From positions 1 to 64,000 of the forward strand of contig QCKJ01000003.1 of NCBI GenBank assembly GCA_003215435.1: 64,000 bases of DNA, given 5' to 3'. Positions 36,462 to 46,694 of this stretch are shown here, piece by piece. The translations under genes and the position numbers were made by a program. Below the pieces are notes generated by a model. That model made no database searches. It worked only from the letters and a program-made list of their open reading frames with translations, and was not told the origin of the DNA. Within the stretch, counting starts at the first letter, position 1. Each line of letters starts with the position of its first letter. Source of the stretch: Prochlorococcus sp. AG-409-M05. GTDB taxonomy: Bacteria; Cyanobacteriota; Cyanobacteriia; PCC-6307; Cyanobiaceae.

Positions 36462-37640
36462 ATGAAGGCGATGATCCTGGCCGCAGGGAAAGGAACACGA
36501 GTTCAGCCGATCACACATGTGATCCCTAAACCGATGATTCCAATTCTCCAGAAGCCCGTAATGGAGTTCCTACTTGAACTCCTCAAAGAACATGGCTTCA
36601 AAGAAGTTATGGTCAATGTCTCCCATTTAGCTGAAGAGATTGAGAACTACTTTCGTGATGGGCAAAGATTCGGTGTTGAAATCGCATATAGCTTCGAAGG
36701 AAGAATTGAAGATGGAGAATTAATTGGAGATGCTCTTGGTTCTGCAGGTGGCTTAAAAAAAATTCAAGATTTTCAAAAGTTCTTCGACGATACATTTGTT
36801 GTGTTATGTGGAGATGCACTAATCGACTTGAACCTTTCTGAAGCAGTGAGGCGACATCGAGAGAAAGGAGCCTTAGCAAGTCTAGTTACTAAAAGAGTCC
36901 CGAAAGATCAAGTCAGTAGTTATGGAGTTGTAGTTACAGATGAAGAAGACAGGGTAAAAGCATTCCAAGAAAAACCTTCTGTTGACAAAGCACTTAGCGA
37001 CACAATTAACACTGGTATCTACTTATTTGAACCGGAAATCTTTGATCACATACCTTCAAACGAACCTTTTGATATTGGTTCCGATCTTTTCCCACGATTA
37101 GTAGACATTGGAGCACCATTCTTTTCACTTCCAATGGACTTTGAATGGGTAGACATAGGCAAAGTTCCTGATTACTGGCAAGCAATCAGAAGTGTACTTC
37201 AGGGGGAGGTTCGGCAAATTGGAATCCCTGGGAAGCAGATCAGACCAGGAATCTTTACAGGTTTAAATGTTGCTGCAAATTGGGATAAAATAAACGTCAA
37301 AGGTCCTATTTACGTTGGAGGAATGACTCGAATAGAAGATGGAGCCACAATTATTGGGCCCTCAATGATTGGCCCTAGTTGCTGTATATGCGAAGGAGCA
37401 ACAATAGACAATTCAATCATCTTTGATTATTCAAGAATTGGTCCAGGCGTCCAGTTAGTTGAAAAACTTGTCTTTGGAAGATACTGCGTTGGGAAAAATG
37501 GAAATCATTTTGACCTGCAGGAGGCAGCTTTAGATTGGCTCATCACTGATGCAAGACGGCAGGACCTTGTTGAGCCTTCTCCTCAACAAAAAGCCATGGC
37601 TGAATTATTAGGAAGTGATATCACTTCTGCTGCAAATTGA
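36462..37640 (+). CDS. sugar nucleotidyltransferase (mannose-1-phosphate guanylyltransferase-like)
   Basis: A 392-residue protein. The N-terminal Rossmann nucleotidyltransferase domain starts MKAMILAAGKGTRVQPIT, with PKPMIPILQKPVMEF and VVLCGDALIDLNL. A left-handed beta-helix follows at about 270-345 (hexapeptide-like TIIGPSMIGPSC). The family includes GDP-mannose and glucose-1-phosphate nucleotidyltransferases; the substrate cannot be fixed from sequence. It could supply activated sugars for the GT cluster at the start of the window, though the distance makes this speculative. Its 3' end overlaps metF by 20 bp, convergently. Confidence 0.88.
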   Translation: MKAMILAAGKGTRVQPITHVIPKPMIPILQKPVMEFLLELLKEHGFKEVMVNVSHLAEEIENYFRDGQRFGVEIAYSFEGRIEDGELIGDALGSAGGLKKIQDFQKFFDDTFVVLCGDALIDLNLSEAVRRHREKGALASLVTKRVPKDQVSSYGVVVTDEEDRVKAFQEKPSVDKALSDTINTGIYLFEPEIFDHIPSNEPFDIGSDLFPRLVDIGAPFFSLPMDFEWVDIGKVPDYWQAIRSVLQGEVRQIGIPGKQIRPGIFTGLNVAANWDKINVKGPIYVGGMTRIEDGATIIGPSMIGPSCCICEGATIDNSIIFDYSRIGPGVQLVEKLVFGRYCVGKNGNHFDLQEAALDWLITDARRQDLVEPSPQQKAMAELLGSDITSAAN

Positions 37641-38514
37641 GTCCAGACAAGTCCAGAATCTTTGGAATTAGGTGTTCTGCTTTTACTGCCATCATATGCA
37701 CTCCTTGCGCAAAATCTAAATATTGTTTGACCTGCTCAGCAGCTATAGCTACCCCCTCCGCAATCGGCTGTGGTGATTGATCTAATCTTGAAATAATCTC
37801 GTCTGGAATACAGGCCCCAGGAACAACCCTATTAATAAACTCAGCATTCCGCGCGGATTTCAACAAAAAAACACCAGCCAATACTGGTAATTCCAAAGGG
37901 TCTGCGACTTCTTTGCAAAAACGCCTTAACACCAATGGATCCATAACCATTTGTGTCTGCAAAAACCTAGCGCCTGCATCACGTTTCCGCTCTAACCTCC
38001 TAGTCAATCCACTAAAACTTTTGCAATTTGGATCGGCTGCAGCACCTGGGAAAAAAGTTGTTCCGCCATCTGGCAAAAGACGAGAGACGGGATCCTGCGA
38101 TCGATTAAAAGAAGAGACCTGTTGCAAAAGTCTTACAGACTCGAATTCATTAACTGGTCTTGCATCTGGCTGGTCGCCAGCTCTAACAGGGTCACCAGTA
38201 ATACATAGCAAGTTTTTTATGCCTAACGCATGTGCTCCTAGCAAATCTGCTTGCAAAGCAATACGGTTACGATCCCTGCAAGCAACCTGCAAAACAGGCT
38301 CGATGCCACTTTCATGAAGCAAACGACATAAAGCCAAACTGCTCATTCTCATTACAGCTCTGCTTCCATCTGTAATGTTTATTGCATGCACGCGTCTTTT
38401 GAGAACCCTAGCTATATCAAGAGCCTTAGATGGATCACCACCTCTAGGAGGCATTACCTCCGCTGTAATTGTTGTGGTTCCAGCCTCTAATGAGCGTTGT
38501 AAATCTGATATCAA
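37621..38514 (-). CDS. metF: 5,10-methylenetetrahydrofolate reductase
   Basis: A 297-residue TIM-barrel flavoprotein. Motifs include AEVMPPRGGDPSKALD, AINITDGSRA, LLCITGDPVRAGDQP and GARFLQTQMV, which fit the MetF family. It makes 5-methyl-THF for methionine synthesis. It is divergent from pedR across 88 bp and overlaps the nucleotidyltransferase gene at its 3' end. Confidence 0.9.
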   Translation of the reverse strand: MISDLQRSLEAGTTTITAEVMPPRGGDPSKALDIARVLKRRVHAINITDGSRAVMRMSSLALCRLLHESGIEPVLQVACRDRNRIALQADLLGAHALGIKNLLCITGDPVRAGDQPDARPVNEFESVRLLQQVSSFNRSQDPVSRLLPDGGTTFFPGAAADPNCKSFSGLTRRLERKRDAGARFLQTQMVMDPLVLRRFCKEVADPLELPVLAGVFLLKSARNAEFINRVVPGACIPDEIISRLDQSPQPIAEGVAIAAEQVKQYLDFAQGVHMMAVKAEHLIPKILDLSGLNLQQK

Positions 38515-38602
38515 AACACTTAACCAATAAGGTACTTACATTGAAAGATGGACTAGACGATCTGTCCGCTTAAGATAGTGCCTGAGGAATGATAGAGAGG
38601 TA

Positions 38603-38881
38603 ATGGCCACAGGCGAACTCTCCAGTTCAGCTGAGATTTCCCTCTCTGCGAGGGAAATGGAAATTATTGACTTAGTAGCTGGAGGGCTTACTAACCAAGA
38701 AATTGCTGAAAAGCTAACCATCAGCAAACGAACTGTTGATAACCATGTAAGCAACATGTTTACAAAAACAGGCTCAAAAAACAGAGTTGCTCTTCTGAAC
38801 TGGGCGATGGACCATGGGAAAATCTGTCGGGATGGATTTAATTGCTGTTCACTACCAGACGCCTCTTCTTCCGACCCCTAG
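38603..38881 (+). CDS. pedR: PedR-type LuxR-family redox regulator
   Basis: A 92-residue protein consisting of a LuxR-type helix-turn-helix (about residues 13-70, with LVAGGLTNQEIAEKL and SKRTVDNHVSNMF) and a short tail with Cys75, Cys81 and Cys82. PedR of Synechocystis senses thioredoxin-linked electron-transport state through a cysteine near residue 80 and changes expression in high light. Its last 44 bp overlap a small opposite-strand gene. Confidence 0.9.
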   Translation: MATGELSSSAEISLSAREMEIIDLVAGGLTNQEIAEKLTISKRTVDNHVSNMFTKTGSKNRVALLNWAMDHGKICRDGFNCCSLPDASSSDP

Positions 38882-39026
38882 CCTGAAGAATAGCCTTCTG
38901 CTCCGGCAACGCAATTAAAGAGCATGCGGCTGAATGTAAACCAAATAATTCAGCGTAAGCAAGACAAGCTTCCCTATCTCGACCTGTAAAGCGGAGAATG
39001 CCATCTGTGTCGTACAAACCAAACAA
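38838..39026 (-). CDS. small conserved picocyanobacterial protein, function unknown
   Basis: A 62-residue frame beginning MFGLYDTDGILRFTGRDRE and continuing ACLAYAELFGL, which resembles small conserved proteins I recall from marine Synechococcus and Prochlorococcus. The start is TTG 39026 with GGAGAAG about 7 bases upstream. No domain is recognised. It overlaps pedR by 44 bp on the opposite strand. Real gene status is likely but not certain. Confidence 0.6.
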   Translation of the reverse strand: MFGLYDTDGILRFTGRDREACLAYAELFGLHSAACSLIALPEQKAILQARGRKKRRLVVNSN

Positions 39027-39118
39027 AATATCTTCTCCTGCAGAAAGGCTGCCTGAAGAGCCAGCTAAAAACTGACTTCAAATATAAAGAGAATCTAAAG
39101 GATTATGAGGTGTTTTTG

Positions 39119-39616
39119 CTAAATACGCATTTTTTGTCGTAACTCATTTGACCATGTTGAGATTGGAAAACTGGATAATGAGGCGTTACTCAAGCTCAAC
39201 TCCCCAGTGATCTCCTTATCGCACCAGTCAGGAATATCCAGCGGGTCTTCTAAAGAAGAAACCTCAACTTCTGCAAGAACCAGTGGATAATTAAGTCCTT
39301 CAAAACAATCCACAACCCATTTACCACCACCTAAGTGAAGTTTATATCGGGTCTTCAATAACCGCTGAGATGAAAGCTCCCATAAGGCCTGAGCATCCTG
39401 AATCGGGATCGAATATTCAAACTCATTTTGAGCAATCCCTTCAGCGGGCGATTTAATGGTTAACCAAGCCTGTAGATCACCATTGATTCGAACACGAACA
39501 ATCAACCCATTAGAAGCTATAACTAGATACCCCTGCCTTAGGTGCAAAGCTTGACCTGCAAGCTCTTTCCATCGCTCTCCCCTCACAAGAAACCGACGTT
39601 CAATCTCAAGACTCAT
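39119..39616 (-). CDS. CYTH-domain protein (triphosphate tunnel metalloenzyme)
   Basis: A 165-residue protein with the diagnostic EIERRFLV at residues 4-11 and alternating charged strands (VRVRINGDLQAWLTIKSP, NEFEYSIP, LAEVEV). CYTH/TTM enzymes act on triphosphates such as tripolyphosphate or thiamine triphosphate; bacterial stand-alone forms are often tripolyphosphatases. The substrate is not determinable. It is 5 bp downstream of nadK on the same strand. Confidence 0.88.
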   Translation of the reverse strand: MSLEIERRFLVRGERWKELAGQALHLRQGYLVIASNGLIVRVRINGDLQAWLTIKSPAEGIAQNEFEYSIPIQDAQALWELSSQRLLKTRYKLHLGGGKWVVDCFEGLNYPLVLAEVEVSSLEDPLDIPDWCDKEITGELSLSNASLSSFPISTWSNELRQKMRI

Positions 39617-39621
39617 AAAAG

Positions 39622-40533
39622 TTAATCTTTACGGGTTGGACTAGTAACAAAACATCCTGCCCAATGAAGTTTTTGAGAAAGGGTTCTGTAATAAGAAAGA
39701 CTCTGGTCAAGGACAACCATAGATACATGGTGAAGTGCTTTTTGAACCACACAGCAATCACCAGGCTCTAGTAATGCAGCAGTAGATCCATCCTTCCAAA
39801 GTTTGACTCTGTGATCTCCTACAGGCCAAATTTTTAATTTTGCAGAGGATGGAACAACAACTGGGCGACTTGACAGACTCATAGGACAAATTGGATGAAC
39901 GATTATTGCTTCTATATCAGGATGCAAAATTGGCCCTCCTGCTGCCATTGCATAAGCTGTAGAGCCAGTTGGTGTTGAAAAAATCAAACCATCACCTTTG
40001 TACTTATCAACAATCTCCCCATCAATTTCAAGCTCAAGGGTGCATGTTGGCGATACTTCATCTGTATAAGACCTCATATAAAAATCATTCAGGGCAAGTA
40101 AAGGGGCTGCAAGGGAAGTCTCTCTAAGAGGCAAATCTCTCCTTTCAACAATTGCATGTAGCATCATTCTTTTTTGAATTAAAAAAGAATCTTCACGCAA
40201 TCTTTGCCAAAGATTTTGCTCATATAAAAGCTCTCTGTCATTAGTAAGAAAGCCTAAATGACCTCCAACATTAAAACTAAGTATCGGCACATCATATGCA
40301 GCAAGGTGCCTGGCTGCACCCAAAACTGTTCCATCACCACCAAGAACAATAGCCAAGTCTGGTAGTGTTTCCCCCTTCTTTAATAAATCTGGAAAAGGAT
40401 TTTTCAATGGTCTATTTACAGCAGTAATTACTTGAACTCCTATAGATTTAAGAGTCTTTGAGCATTCAAAAGCCTCCTTTTTAGCTTGCTCGCTATCTGC
40501 ACGGAATATCACCCAAACCAAATCAAGACGCAT
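39622..40533 (-). CDS. nadK: NAD kinase
   Basis: A 303-residue enzyme that makes NADP. The GGDGT motif is in [18 protein letters not shown], and the NE/D and GSTAY motifs ([17 protein letters not shown]) are clear. I choose ATG 40533 ([10 protein letters not shown]); the frame extends 18 codons upstream into ndhE. It follows ndhE by 19 bp, so it is probably in the ndhA-I-G-E transcript. Confidence 0.94.
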   Translation of the reverse strand: MRLDLVWVIFRADSEQAKKEAFECSKTLKSIGVQVITAVNRPLKNPFPDLLKKGETLPDLAIVLGGDGTVLGAARHLAAYDVPILSFNVGGHLGFLTNDRELLYEQNLWQRLREDSFLIQKRMMLHAIVERRDLPLRETSLAAPLLALNDFYMRSYTDEVSPTCTLELEIDGEIVDKYKGDGLIFSTPTGSTAYAMAAGGPILHPDIEAIIVHPICPMSLSSRPVVVPSSAKLKIWPVGDHRVKLWKDGSTAALLEPGDCCVVQKALHHVSMVVLDQSLSYYRTLSQKLHWAGCFVTSPTRKD

Positions 40534-40552
40534 ACTTAAAGTCTCCTCACTT

Positions 40553-40882
40553 CTACCAGCGAAGCAAATTAAAACTCTCCATATCAACAGTTACTCGATT
40601 TCGATAAAGCGATAGAAGAATAGCCAATCCTACCGCTGCTTCAGCCGCTGCAACAGTAATAACAAATACGGCAAAGACCTGTCCTCGAATTAAATCACCA
40701 TCAATAAAAGAAGAGAACGCCATTAGGTTAATATTTACAGCATTAAGCATCAGTTCAATACTCATAAGAACCCTCACTGCATTGCGACTATTAATAAGGC
40801 CCCATACACCTATGCAGAAAAGAAAAGCTGCAAGTAGCAAATAAGCCTGGAGAGGCACATGGCCATCAAATGCTTCAAACAT
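40553..40882 (-). CDS. ndhE: NDH-1 subunit E (chain 4L)
   Basis: A 109-residue protein with three membrane helices. [21 protein letters not shown] and the conserved Glu in [19 protein letters not shown] match NdhE/NuoK. It is part of the membrane arm of NDH-1 and lies 38 bp after ndhG in the ndhA-I-G-E operon. Confidence 0.96.
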   Translation of the reverse strand: MFEAFDGHVPLQAYLLLAAFLFCIGVWGLINSRNAVRVLMSIELMLNAVNINLMAFSSFIDGDLIRGQVFAVFVITVAAAEAAVGLAILLSLYRNRVTVDMESFNLLRW

Positions 40883-40920
40883 TGGAGGTAAGGGAAAACA
40901 TAAGGCTGACCTAGATTGAT

Positions 40921-41526
40921 TCAGGAATTAGTAGGCTTATCAGCCAAAAGAGTTGGCTGAGCTTGTTCAATAAGACCTTGTTTTAAATCACTTTCTGGAG
41001 TTGATTCCAAATAAACAACATCTTTTCTAGCTAAAACTATGGCACCAATCATCGCCATCAATAAAAGTACAGAGGCTAGTTCAAATGGGAGAAGATAATC
41101 AGTAAATAGATGTTCACCTATTCTCTCTGTTGCTGCTTCTCCTATAGCAACAGGTCCTGGTAAAGACCAGTTAGTTGTGATTACAACTCTCACCAAAAGA
41201 AATAGTAAGCCAAAGCAAACTCCACCAGAGAGGATTCTTCTAAGCCTTAAAGACTTAATCACCTTCAAATCCTCTTTTTTATTGACAAGCATGATTGCGA
41301 AGAGAATCAAAACATTTACTGCGCCGACATAAACCAAAACCTGGGCAGCAGCAACAAAGCTTGCATTAAGAAGTAGATATAGACCCGCAACTGAAAGGAA
41401 AACTCCACCAAGCAAGAAAGCCGAATAAACAATATTTTCCAACAGGACAACCCCAATACTTCCTAAAACAACACCTACCCCCAATAAAAGAAAGCAAATT
41501 AACTCTGTTGAAGAAGCAATTGTCAT
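40921..41526 (-). CDS. ndhG: NDH-1 subunit G (chain 6)
   Basis: A 201-residue membrane subunit with five hydrophobic helices. The segment [21 protein letters not shown] is the NuoJ/NdhG signature. Its start shares one base with the ndhI stop at 41526, indicating coupled translation. The C-terminal tail of about 40 residues is soluble. Confidence 0.95.
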   Translation of the reverse strand: MTIASSTELICFLLLGVGVVLGSIGVVLLENIVYSAFLLGGVFLSVAGLYLLLNASFVAAAQVLVYVGAVNVLILFAIMLVNKKEDLKVIKSLRLRRILSGGVCFGLLFLLVRVVITTNWSLPGPVAIGEAATERIGEHLFTDYLLPFELASVLLLMAMIGAIVLARKDVVYLESTPESDLKQGLIEQAQPTLLADKPTNS

Positions 41527-42182
41527 TAATCTGAGCCTAATGTGTCTAAATTTTCCGAATCATCAACTAATTCTTGTTTATCTTCAGAAAAAGAATCTGT
41601 CTCTTTCAATCCCTGAATAATTTCTGCAGGCAATTTACCTGCTCGTGGTTTAAGGCTATCGACATTATGCGGATCCATTGACCCCTCAGGCAGATAAGCC
41701 AATTCCCTTAAAGGCCTCACAGAAGGATCACTAGTTACACTGGTTGGGAGCCTTCCCAATGCAACATTGTCATAGTTAAGGCTATGACGATCGAAAGTAG
41801 AAAGCTCATATTCTTCAGTCATTGATAAACAATTAGTAGGACAATATTCAACACAATTACCACAAAAAATACATACACCAAAATCTATGGAGTAATTTCG
41901 AAGCTCCTTTTTCTTTGTATCCTTATTCATCACCCAATCAACTACAGGAAGATTAATAGGGCAAACACGCACACAAACTTCACAAGCAATGCACTTATCA
42001 AATTCATAATGAATTCGCCCTCGATACCTCTCTGAAGGAATCAGCTTTTCATATGGATACTGAACGGTAATTGGACGACGGCGTAGATGATCAAAAGTGA
42101 CCGCAAGACCCTGTGTTAAATAATTTGCTGCATCCAGTGCCTCTTGGGCATAATTAGCAACTTTCTTTAGGAAGCTCATCAC
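41526..42182 (-). CDS. ndhI: NDH-1 subunit I (4Fe-4S protein)
   Basis: A 218-residue protein with two 4Fe-4S motifs: [12 protein letters not shown] and [15 protein letters not shown]. An amphipathic N-terminus binds the membrane arm. It conducts electrons to the quinone site. The acidic C-terminal tail of about 50 residues is longer than in the minimal family core. The 118-bp gap to ndhA shows no gene. Confidence 0.96.
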   Translation of the reverse strand: MMSFLKKVANYAQEALDAANYLTQGLAVTFDHLRRRPITVQYPYEKLIPSERYRGRIHYEFDKCIACEVCVRVCPINLPVVDWVMNKDTKKKELRNYSIDFGVCIFCGNCVEYCPTNCLSMTEEYELSTFDRHSLNYDNVALGRLPTSVTSDPSVRPLRELAYLPEGSMDPHNVDSLKPRAGKLPAEIIQGLKETDSFSEDKQELVDDSENLDTLGSD

Positions 42183-42300
42183 GCAGAGAAAAGATGGAGA
42201 GAAAGTTTAATGGCCATAAAAATCTTACAAGCTTTTTTGAAGGCTGAAATAAAAGAGTGGATCTGGAAACCTCAAAGAAATTAATCTAGATAAAAGTCCA

Positions 42301-43419
42301 TCAACCTCCAAAAGCCACTGGAAAGACCAATTTCAGCGCAGCAGTTGCAAGCAAGTTTACTAAGGAAATAGGTAATAAAAACTTCCAACCCAAATCTAAT
42401 AATTGGTCAATACGAACCCTAGGGGTAGTCCAGCGAAGCAATATTGCCAAAAACACCAACAGATAAGCCTTAAGTATCGTCATTGAAATCCCAATAGAAG
42501 CTGTAAAAACCTGAATAACTGGAGTATCTACTTCCTGACCAAGCCATGAAGCCATCCATTCGACTGGAATTGGAAAGCCCCAGCCACCTAAATACAAAAC
42601 AGATACCAAAAGAGCAGAAAGAACGAGATTTATATAACTACCTAAATAGAACAGTGCGAATTTCATCCCCGCATACTCGGTTTGATACCCAGCAACCAAT
42701 TCCTCCTCAGCCTCAGGCAAATCAAAAGGCAGCCTCTCGCATTCAGCTAATACGCAAATCCAAAAGATTACGAAGCCAACTGGTTGACGCCAAACATTCC
42801 AACTAAGCAGGCCAGCTCCATTTTGTTGATCAACAATATCAATAGTGCTTAATGAATTACTCATCATGACGACAGCCAAAACCGACAAAGCCAAAGGTAT
42901 TTCGTAACTAATGGATTGAGCTGCCGCTCGGAGGCCACCTAAAAGGGAATACTTGTTATTAGAGGCATAACCACTCATCAACAGACCAATGGGCTGAATA
43001 CTGCTTAAGGCAATCCAAAGGAACACCCCCACTCCTACATTGCTAATAAGAAGATTCTGTCCAAAAGGAACTATTAACCACGAAAGAATGACCGGGACCA
43101 ATACAAGTACTGGTCCTAGCGTGAAAAGCATCCCATCTGCCTTGGCAGGGATTACATCTTCCTTAACCAACAACTTCAATCCATCAGCCATAGGCTGAAG
43201 AATGCCTAGCGCACCTGCATACTCAGGACCTATGCGTTGCTGAGCAGCAGCTGAAATCTTTCTTTCAAGCCAAACAGTTACCAAAACTCCAATCACTGCT
43301 GCAACTAAAACAAGCAACATTGGGAGTGGAAGCCAAAGAAGATGAGCTAACTGTGGGGTTAGACCTAAGCCTTGAAGGACTTGGCTAAAGCTAAATTCAA
43401 GATCAAGACCAGCACTCAC
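42301..43419 (-). CDS. ndhA: NDH-1 subunit A (chain 1)
   Basis: A 372-residue membrane subunit with eight or so helices. [20 protein letters not shown] and [20 protein letters not shown] match NdhA/NuoH, which forms part of the quinone-binding site. The start is GTG 43419, a few bases after a run of ten T (minus strand). It opens the ndhA-ndhI-ndhG-ndhE group, 60 bp after the gltA stop. Confidence 0.96.
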   Translation of the reverse strand: MSAGLDLEFSFSQVLQGLGLTPQLAHLLWLPLPMLLVLVAAVIGVLVTVWLERKISAAAQQRIGPEYAGALGILQPMADGLKLLVKEDVIPAKADGMLFTLGPVLVLVPVILSWLIVPFGQNLLISNVGVGVFLWIALSSIQPIGLLMSGYASNNKYSLLGGLRAAAQSISYEIPLALSVLAVVMMSNSLSTIDIVDQQNGAGLLSWNVWRQPVGFVIFWICVLAECERLPFDLPEAEEELVAGYQTEYAGMKFALFYLGSYINLVLSALLVSVLYLGGWGFPIPVEWMASWLGQEVDTPVIQVFTASIGISMTILKAYLLVFLAILLRWTTPRVRIDQLLDLGWKFLLPISLVNLLATAALKLVFPVAFGG

Positions 43420-43424
43420 GATTG

Positions 43425-43467
43425 AAAAAAAAAATTCTGAAAAATATTCACCATTTAAAATAGGTGA
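43425..43467 (-). terminator. possible terminator between gltA and ndhA
   Basis: On the minus strand a short hairpin (TCACC/GGTGA, 43448-43467) is followed by a T-rich stretch ending in ten consecutive T (43425-43434). It lies just after gltA and just before the ndhA GTG. The stem is only about 5 bp, so the call is weak. Confidence 0.35.
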
Positions 43468-43479
43468 GATAAGTAGAAA

Positions 43480-44625
43480 TTAAACATTCTCCATTGCATC
43501 ACGATCTTCAAGTGGGAGCCATTCACGAACCTTCTCCCCAGTGTAAATCTGTGAAGGCCTAAAAATCCTATTTGCCCCTAATTGTTCTCGCCAATGAGCC
43601 AACCATCCAGCAACTCTTGAAATCGCAAAAACAGGGGTAAAAAGGTCGCGAGGAATTCCCAGCTTCCTATAAACCAACCCTGAATAGAAATCAACATTGG
43701 GGAAAATACCTTTTGGCCCGAGGCGATCCTGCGCTTCTTTCTCAAATGCAGTTGCCACGTCATACATCTCGTCCTTTCCAAACCTTGCAAAAAGTTCTTC
43801 CGCAAGTTCTTGGAGAATCGAAGCCCTTGGATCTTTCACACGATATTCACGATGTCCAAAGCCCATTACTTTTCGCTTTTTATCTATCGCCTGGTCAAGA
43901 TATTCAGAAGCCCGTCCAGGCACCCCTATCTCCTCTAACATTGCTATTACATCCTCATTAGCCCCGCCATGTAGAGGCCCGGCCAAGGTCCCTACAGCAG
44001 ACGCTATGACTGCATATGGGTCAGTAAGTGTGCTTGCTGTAACCCGAGCGCTAAATGTACTGGCGTTAAGGCTGTGTTCAGCATGCAGAATCAAACATCG
44101 ATCAAAAATCCTTGCAGCTAGGGGATCTTGCTCCCGCTCGGTAAGCATGTAGAGAAAATTTGCGGAATAAGCAAGATCATCTCTTGGTTGAATGGGATCC
44201 TGACCTTTTCTAATCAACTGAAAAGCCGCAACCATAGTTGGGATCTTGGCAATTAACCTGACTACCGCGTCATATACATATTGCGGGTTATCTATTGCTC
44301 GTCTGGAATAAAAAAGGCCTAGAGATGCAGCTGATGATTGAAGCGCATCCATGGGGTGACCAGTTGCAGGAAAACACTTCATCATGTCCCGAACACGAAA
44401 GCTCACTCGACGATGCATTTGTACTTCTGCTTCGAAATCACGAAGTTTCTGAGGGCTTGGTAACTCTCCCCAAATCAAGAGATACGTCGTTTCCAAAAAC
44501 GTACTATGTGCTGCCAACTCTTCAATTGGATAACCCCTATAAGTGAGCTTTCCATTTAGTCCGTCTATATCGCATATAGAAGAATGAGTAACTGGGACTC
44601 CTTCTAGACCTGGCTTAAAATTCAT
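43480..44625 (-). CDS. gltA: citrate synthase
   Basis: A 381-residue enzyme of the (incomplete or bypassed) TCA cycle, joining acetyl-CoA and oxaloacetate. Catalytic-region motifs HAEHSLNASTF, GPLHGGANEDV, GFGHREYRVKDPRA and NVDFYSGLVYRKLGIP are all present and the length is normal for the type II short bacterial form. Upstream is a 375-bp spacer likely to hold its promoter. Confidence 0.96.
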   Translation of the reverse strand: MNFKPGLEGVPVTHSSICDIDGLNGKLTYRGYPIEELAAHSTFLETTYLLIWGELPSPQKLRDFEAEVQMHRRVSFRVRDMMKCFPATGHPMDALQSSAASLGLFYSRRAIDNPQYVYDAVVRLIAKIPTMVAAFQLIRKGQDPIQPRDDLAYSANFLYMLTEREQDPLAARIFDRCLILHAEHSLNASTFSARVTASTLTDPYAVIASAVGTLAGPLHGGANEDVIAMLEEIGVPGRASEYLDQAIDKKRKVMGFGHREYRVKDPRASILQELAEELFARFGKDEMYDVATAFEKEAQDRLGPKGIFPNVDFYSGLVYRKLGIPRDLFTPVFAISRVAGWLAHWREQLGANRIFRPSQIYTGEKVREWLPLEDRDAMENV

Positions 44626-45000
44626 TGGCCTCCCTTCTTGGAGAGTTTCATGAGATTGCTCCTTCTGTACCGACTTGAAACCTCTTAATCAAAACCTAAA
44701 GCTCTACTCGAGCTGAAGGTTGGTCTTAGCTCCCTAACAGTTTAAATGGCTAAAACCTTCTTTAAGTAATGCATTAGATCTAAAAAGCTTTGAGAAAGGT
44801 TTGAAAAATATTAACTCTCTCTTATTTATGACCTAAAATATACAAACTTCTTTAAAAAAACTTTAATCTACAGAAAATATCTTCAACACCAAAGAGAGTC
44901 TTTCATCCATGTTTTTCTTCTTTGAAAACTCCTTCTTAATGATAAATCAAAAAACTCTCAGTCGCCTTACAAGAACTAGAAATTAGGCACAATAAATCAA
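44626..45000. other. 375-bp AT-rich intergenic stretch
   Basis: Between gltA and the DUF3352 gene, both on the minus strand. I see no open frame longer than about 15 codons with a plausible start, no tRNA, and no strong hairpin. It is very AT-rich and probably contains the gltA promoter, but no convincing -35/-10 pair was picked out. Confidence 0.6.
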
Positions 45001-46617
45001 TTAGCCAAGATTTAATAGAGCTCGGAAGTTAATTATTGACTCTTCAATATCCTCACTTAGATCAAAAGACAATCCTTGAACACTTTTATCCAAGGATTTA
45101 CCTGCAACAGTTTGAAAAAGAACCCAAGGGCGCCAATTGCGCAGCAGTTCCATCCCAGGCGAAGCAGAAAAAACCATCATCTGTAAATTTTGATCCAGAT
45201 CTTCCTTACGCCCTAGAGCTTTAATCTGATTTAGTCGAGGTTGTAAATTATTTACTTTCTTAGCTTCTTGAAATACCGAGAGGTTACTAGCCCATCTCAC
45301 TCTTTCAGGCTGATCAGCCAAAACAACTTCTACTTCTGTATCAAGACTTTCGTTAATTCGATTTCTTTTAGCAACTAAACGTGTCCAAGCTGCTAAGTGT
45401 CCAGAATCTGAGTCCAGCTCTGACTTTATATAGCCTTGGCCTGCTAAAACTTCACCGACTTTTTCTGGAGAAGGCTGGTTAGGAGTAGTAACAAGAAACC
45501 AACCTTGCCCTTGCTGAAGCCAAAGCAAAGGTCCTTGATCTAAGGCAAAGATAGTTTTCGCTGAAAAAGAATTCTCAACACTAGACAATTGATTAAGAAG
45601 CAATGGTCGAATCCATTGTGATATTGGATGATTATCTTCAATATCTAATAATTTCGAGGGTGAAGTCAAAAGAGCCAAAGACTCAGCATCTCCCCCCGCA
45701 AAGTTCAATAATGGAGGTAAAGTCTCTTCAAGTGAATCTTTAAGAACAAATTCAGCAATTGGTCTGTTAAATCTGAGTTTTCCCTCAACCTCAATATCCT
45801 TCCCTTTAAACTTTATAGAACTAACTAAATCTTTAATGTCCTTACGAGAAGAAAGTTCTGAGGGAAGTCCAAACCAGGAGTGAAGAGTATCAGGCGAAGC
45901 AGTCAGAAATACTTCACCAACACCAAAAGTTTTACTTATTTGACCTAACTCTTCATTCTCCAACTGATTCTCATCAGGAAATTGAGAAGCATCTAAAGAC
46001 TTTTCTATGGCCGACTTATGTGAAGCCAACAAAACCAAATCATTATTAATTAGAGCTGTTGAAATCGTCTGTGAGCTATCACCTAAAAGAGCACGTCTAC
46101 CACTAATAATGCCTATATTTCTGTATTTACTGGTTTCAAGAGCTATGCCAGCAAGGCTTCGGGTTTGCCAAAAACTTTGTAAAAATCTTTTTACGCCTTC
46201 TTGGTCATCACTTCCAAGAGCTAATACCCACTCAAATTTTGCTTCATCAGGATCTGACTTATAAAGCGTCAAACTAAGTTCAGATCCAATCCATTCAGCT
46301 AACTCATCTTGGAAATCAAGTCCCGCCAATGCAAATATGCCGTCCCGAATACGACCCACTTCTTTTCCAGCACTCTTTCTTTTACCTGATGATGCAACAG
46401 CCTCAGCAAAAGAAGGCAACTGATCAGGATCTACCATCAAATGAAAAGAAATTGCTCCCGTACGAGGCGCAAACTGAGCTGTCCTTGGAAGCACCAATGG
46501 ATGACCAACCAAATTCAAGGGACTTTGTCTACCAACAGCCCAAACAAGAGCTAAAGCCACCGAAAGTAAAACCAGCACAGTGGCAGCCAACGAAATAAAG
46601 AAGCTACGTGCCTTCAT
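45001..46617 (-). CDS. DUF3352 membrane-anchored protein
   Basis: A 538-residue protein with one N-terminal membrane anchor (about residues 8-28) followed by a large soluble region of the DUF3352 type, with SEL-rich segments and repeated alpha/beta pattern (VLALGSDDQEGVKRFL, DNHPISQWIRPLLLNQL). The family is found in cyanobacteria and other bacteria and has no known function to me. The soluble domain is probably periplasmic or lumenal. It is divergent from the rhodanese gene across 77 bp. Confidence 0.82.
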   Translation of the reverse strand: MKARSFFISLAATVLVLLSVALALVWAVGRQSPLNLVGHPLVLPRTAQFAPRTGAISFHLMVDPDQLPSFAEAVASSGKRKSAGKEVGRIRDGIFALAGLDFQDELAEWIGSELSLTLYKSDPDEAKFEWVLALGSDDQEGVKRFLQSFWQTRSLAGIALETSKYRNIGIISGRRALLGDSSQTISTALINNDLVLLASHKSAIEKSLDASQFPDENQLENEELGQISKTFGVGEVFLTASPDTLHSWFGLPSELSSRKDIKDLVSSIKFKGKDIEVEGKLRFNRPIAEFVLKDSLEETLPPLLNFAGGDAESLALLTSPSKLLDIEDNHPISQWIRPLLLNQLSSVENSFSAKTIFALDQGPLLWLQQGQGWFLVTTPNQPSPEKVGEVLAGQGYIKSELDSDSGHLAAWTRLVAKRNRINESLDTEVEVVLADQPERVRWASNLSVFQEAKKVNNLQPRLNQIKALGRKEDLDQNLQMMVFSASPGMELLRNWRPWVLFQTVAGKSLDKSVQGLSFDLSEDIEESIINFRALLNLG

Positions 46618-46694
46618 AGGCTGGCTGGAAAATATTTAGCTCATATTTATCTATAAACTCACCTCTACGCATAAAGAAAAGTCAAAATGCAGAC

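Noticed and set aside
37913-38317. 134-codon frame antisense to metF
   Set aside because: It is complementary to a confident gene and has no domain or binding-site support.
43697-44152. 151-codon frame antisense to gltA
   Set aside because: It lies wholly inside citrate synthase on the other strand and has low-complexity composition typical of a codon shadow.
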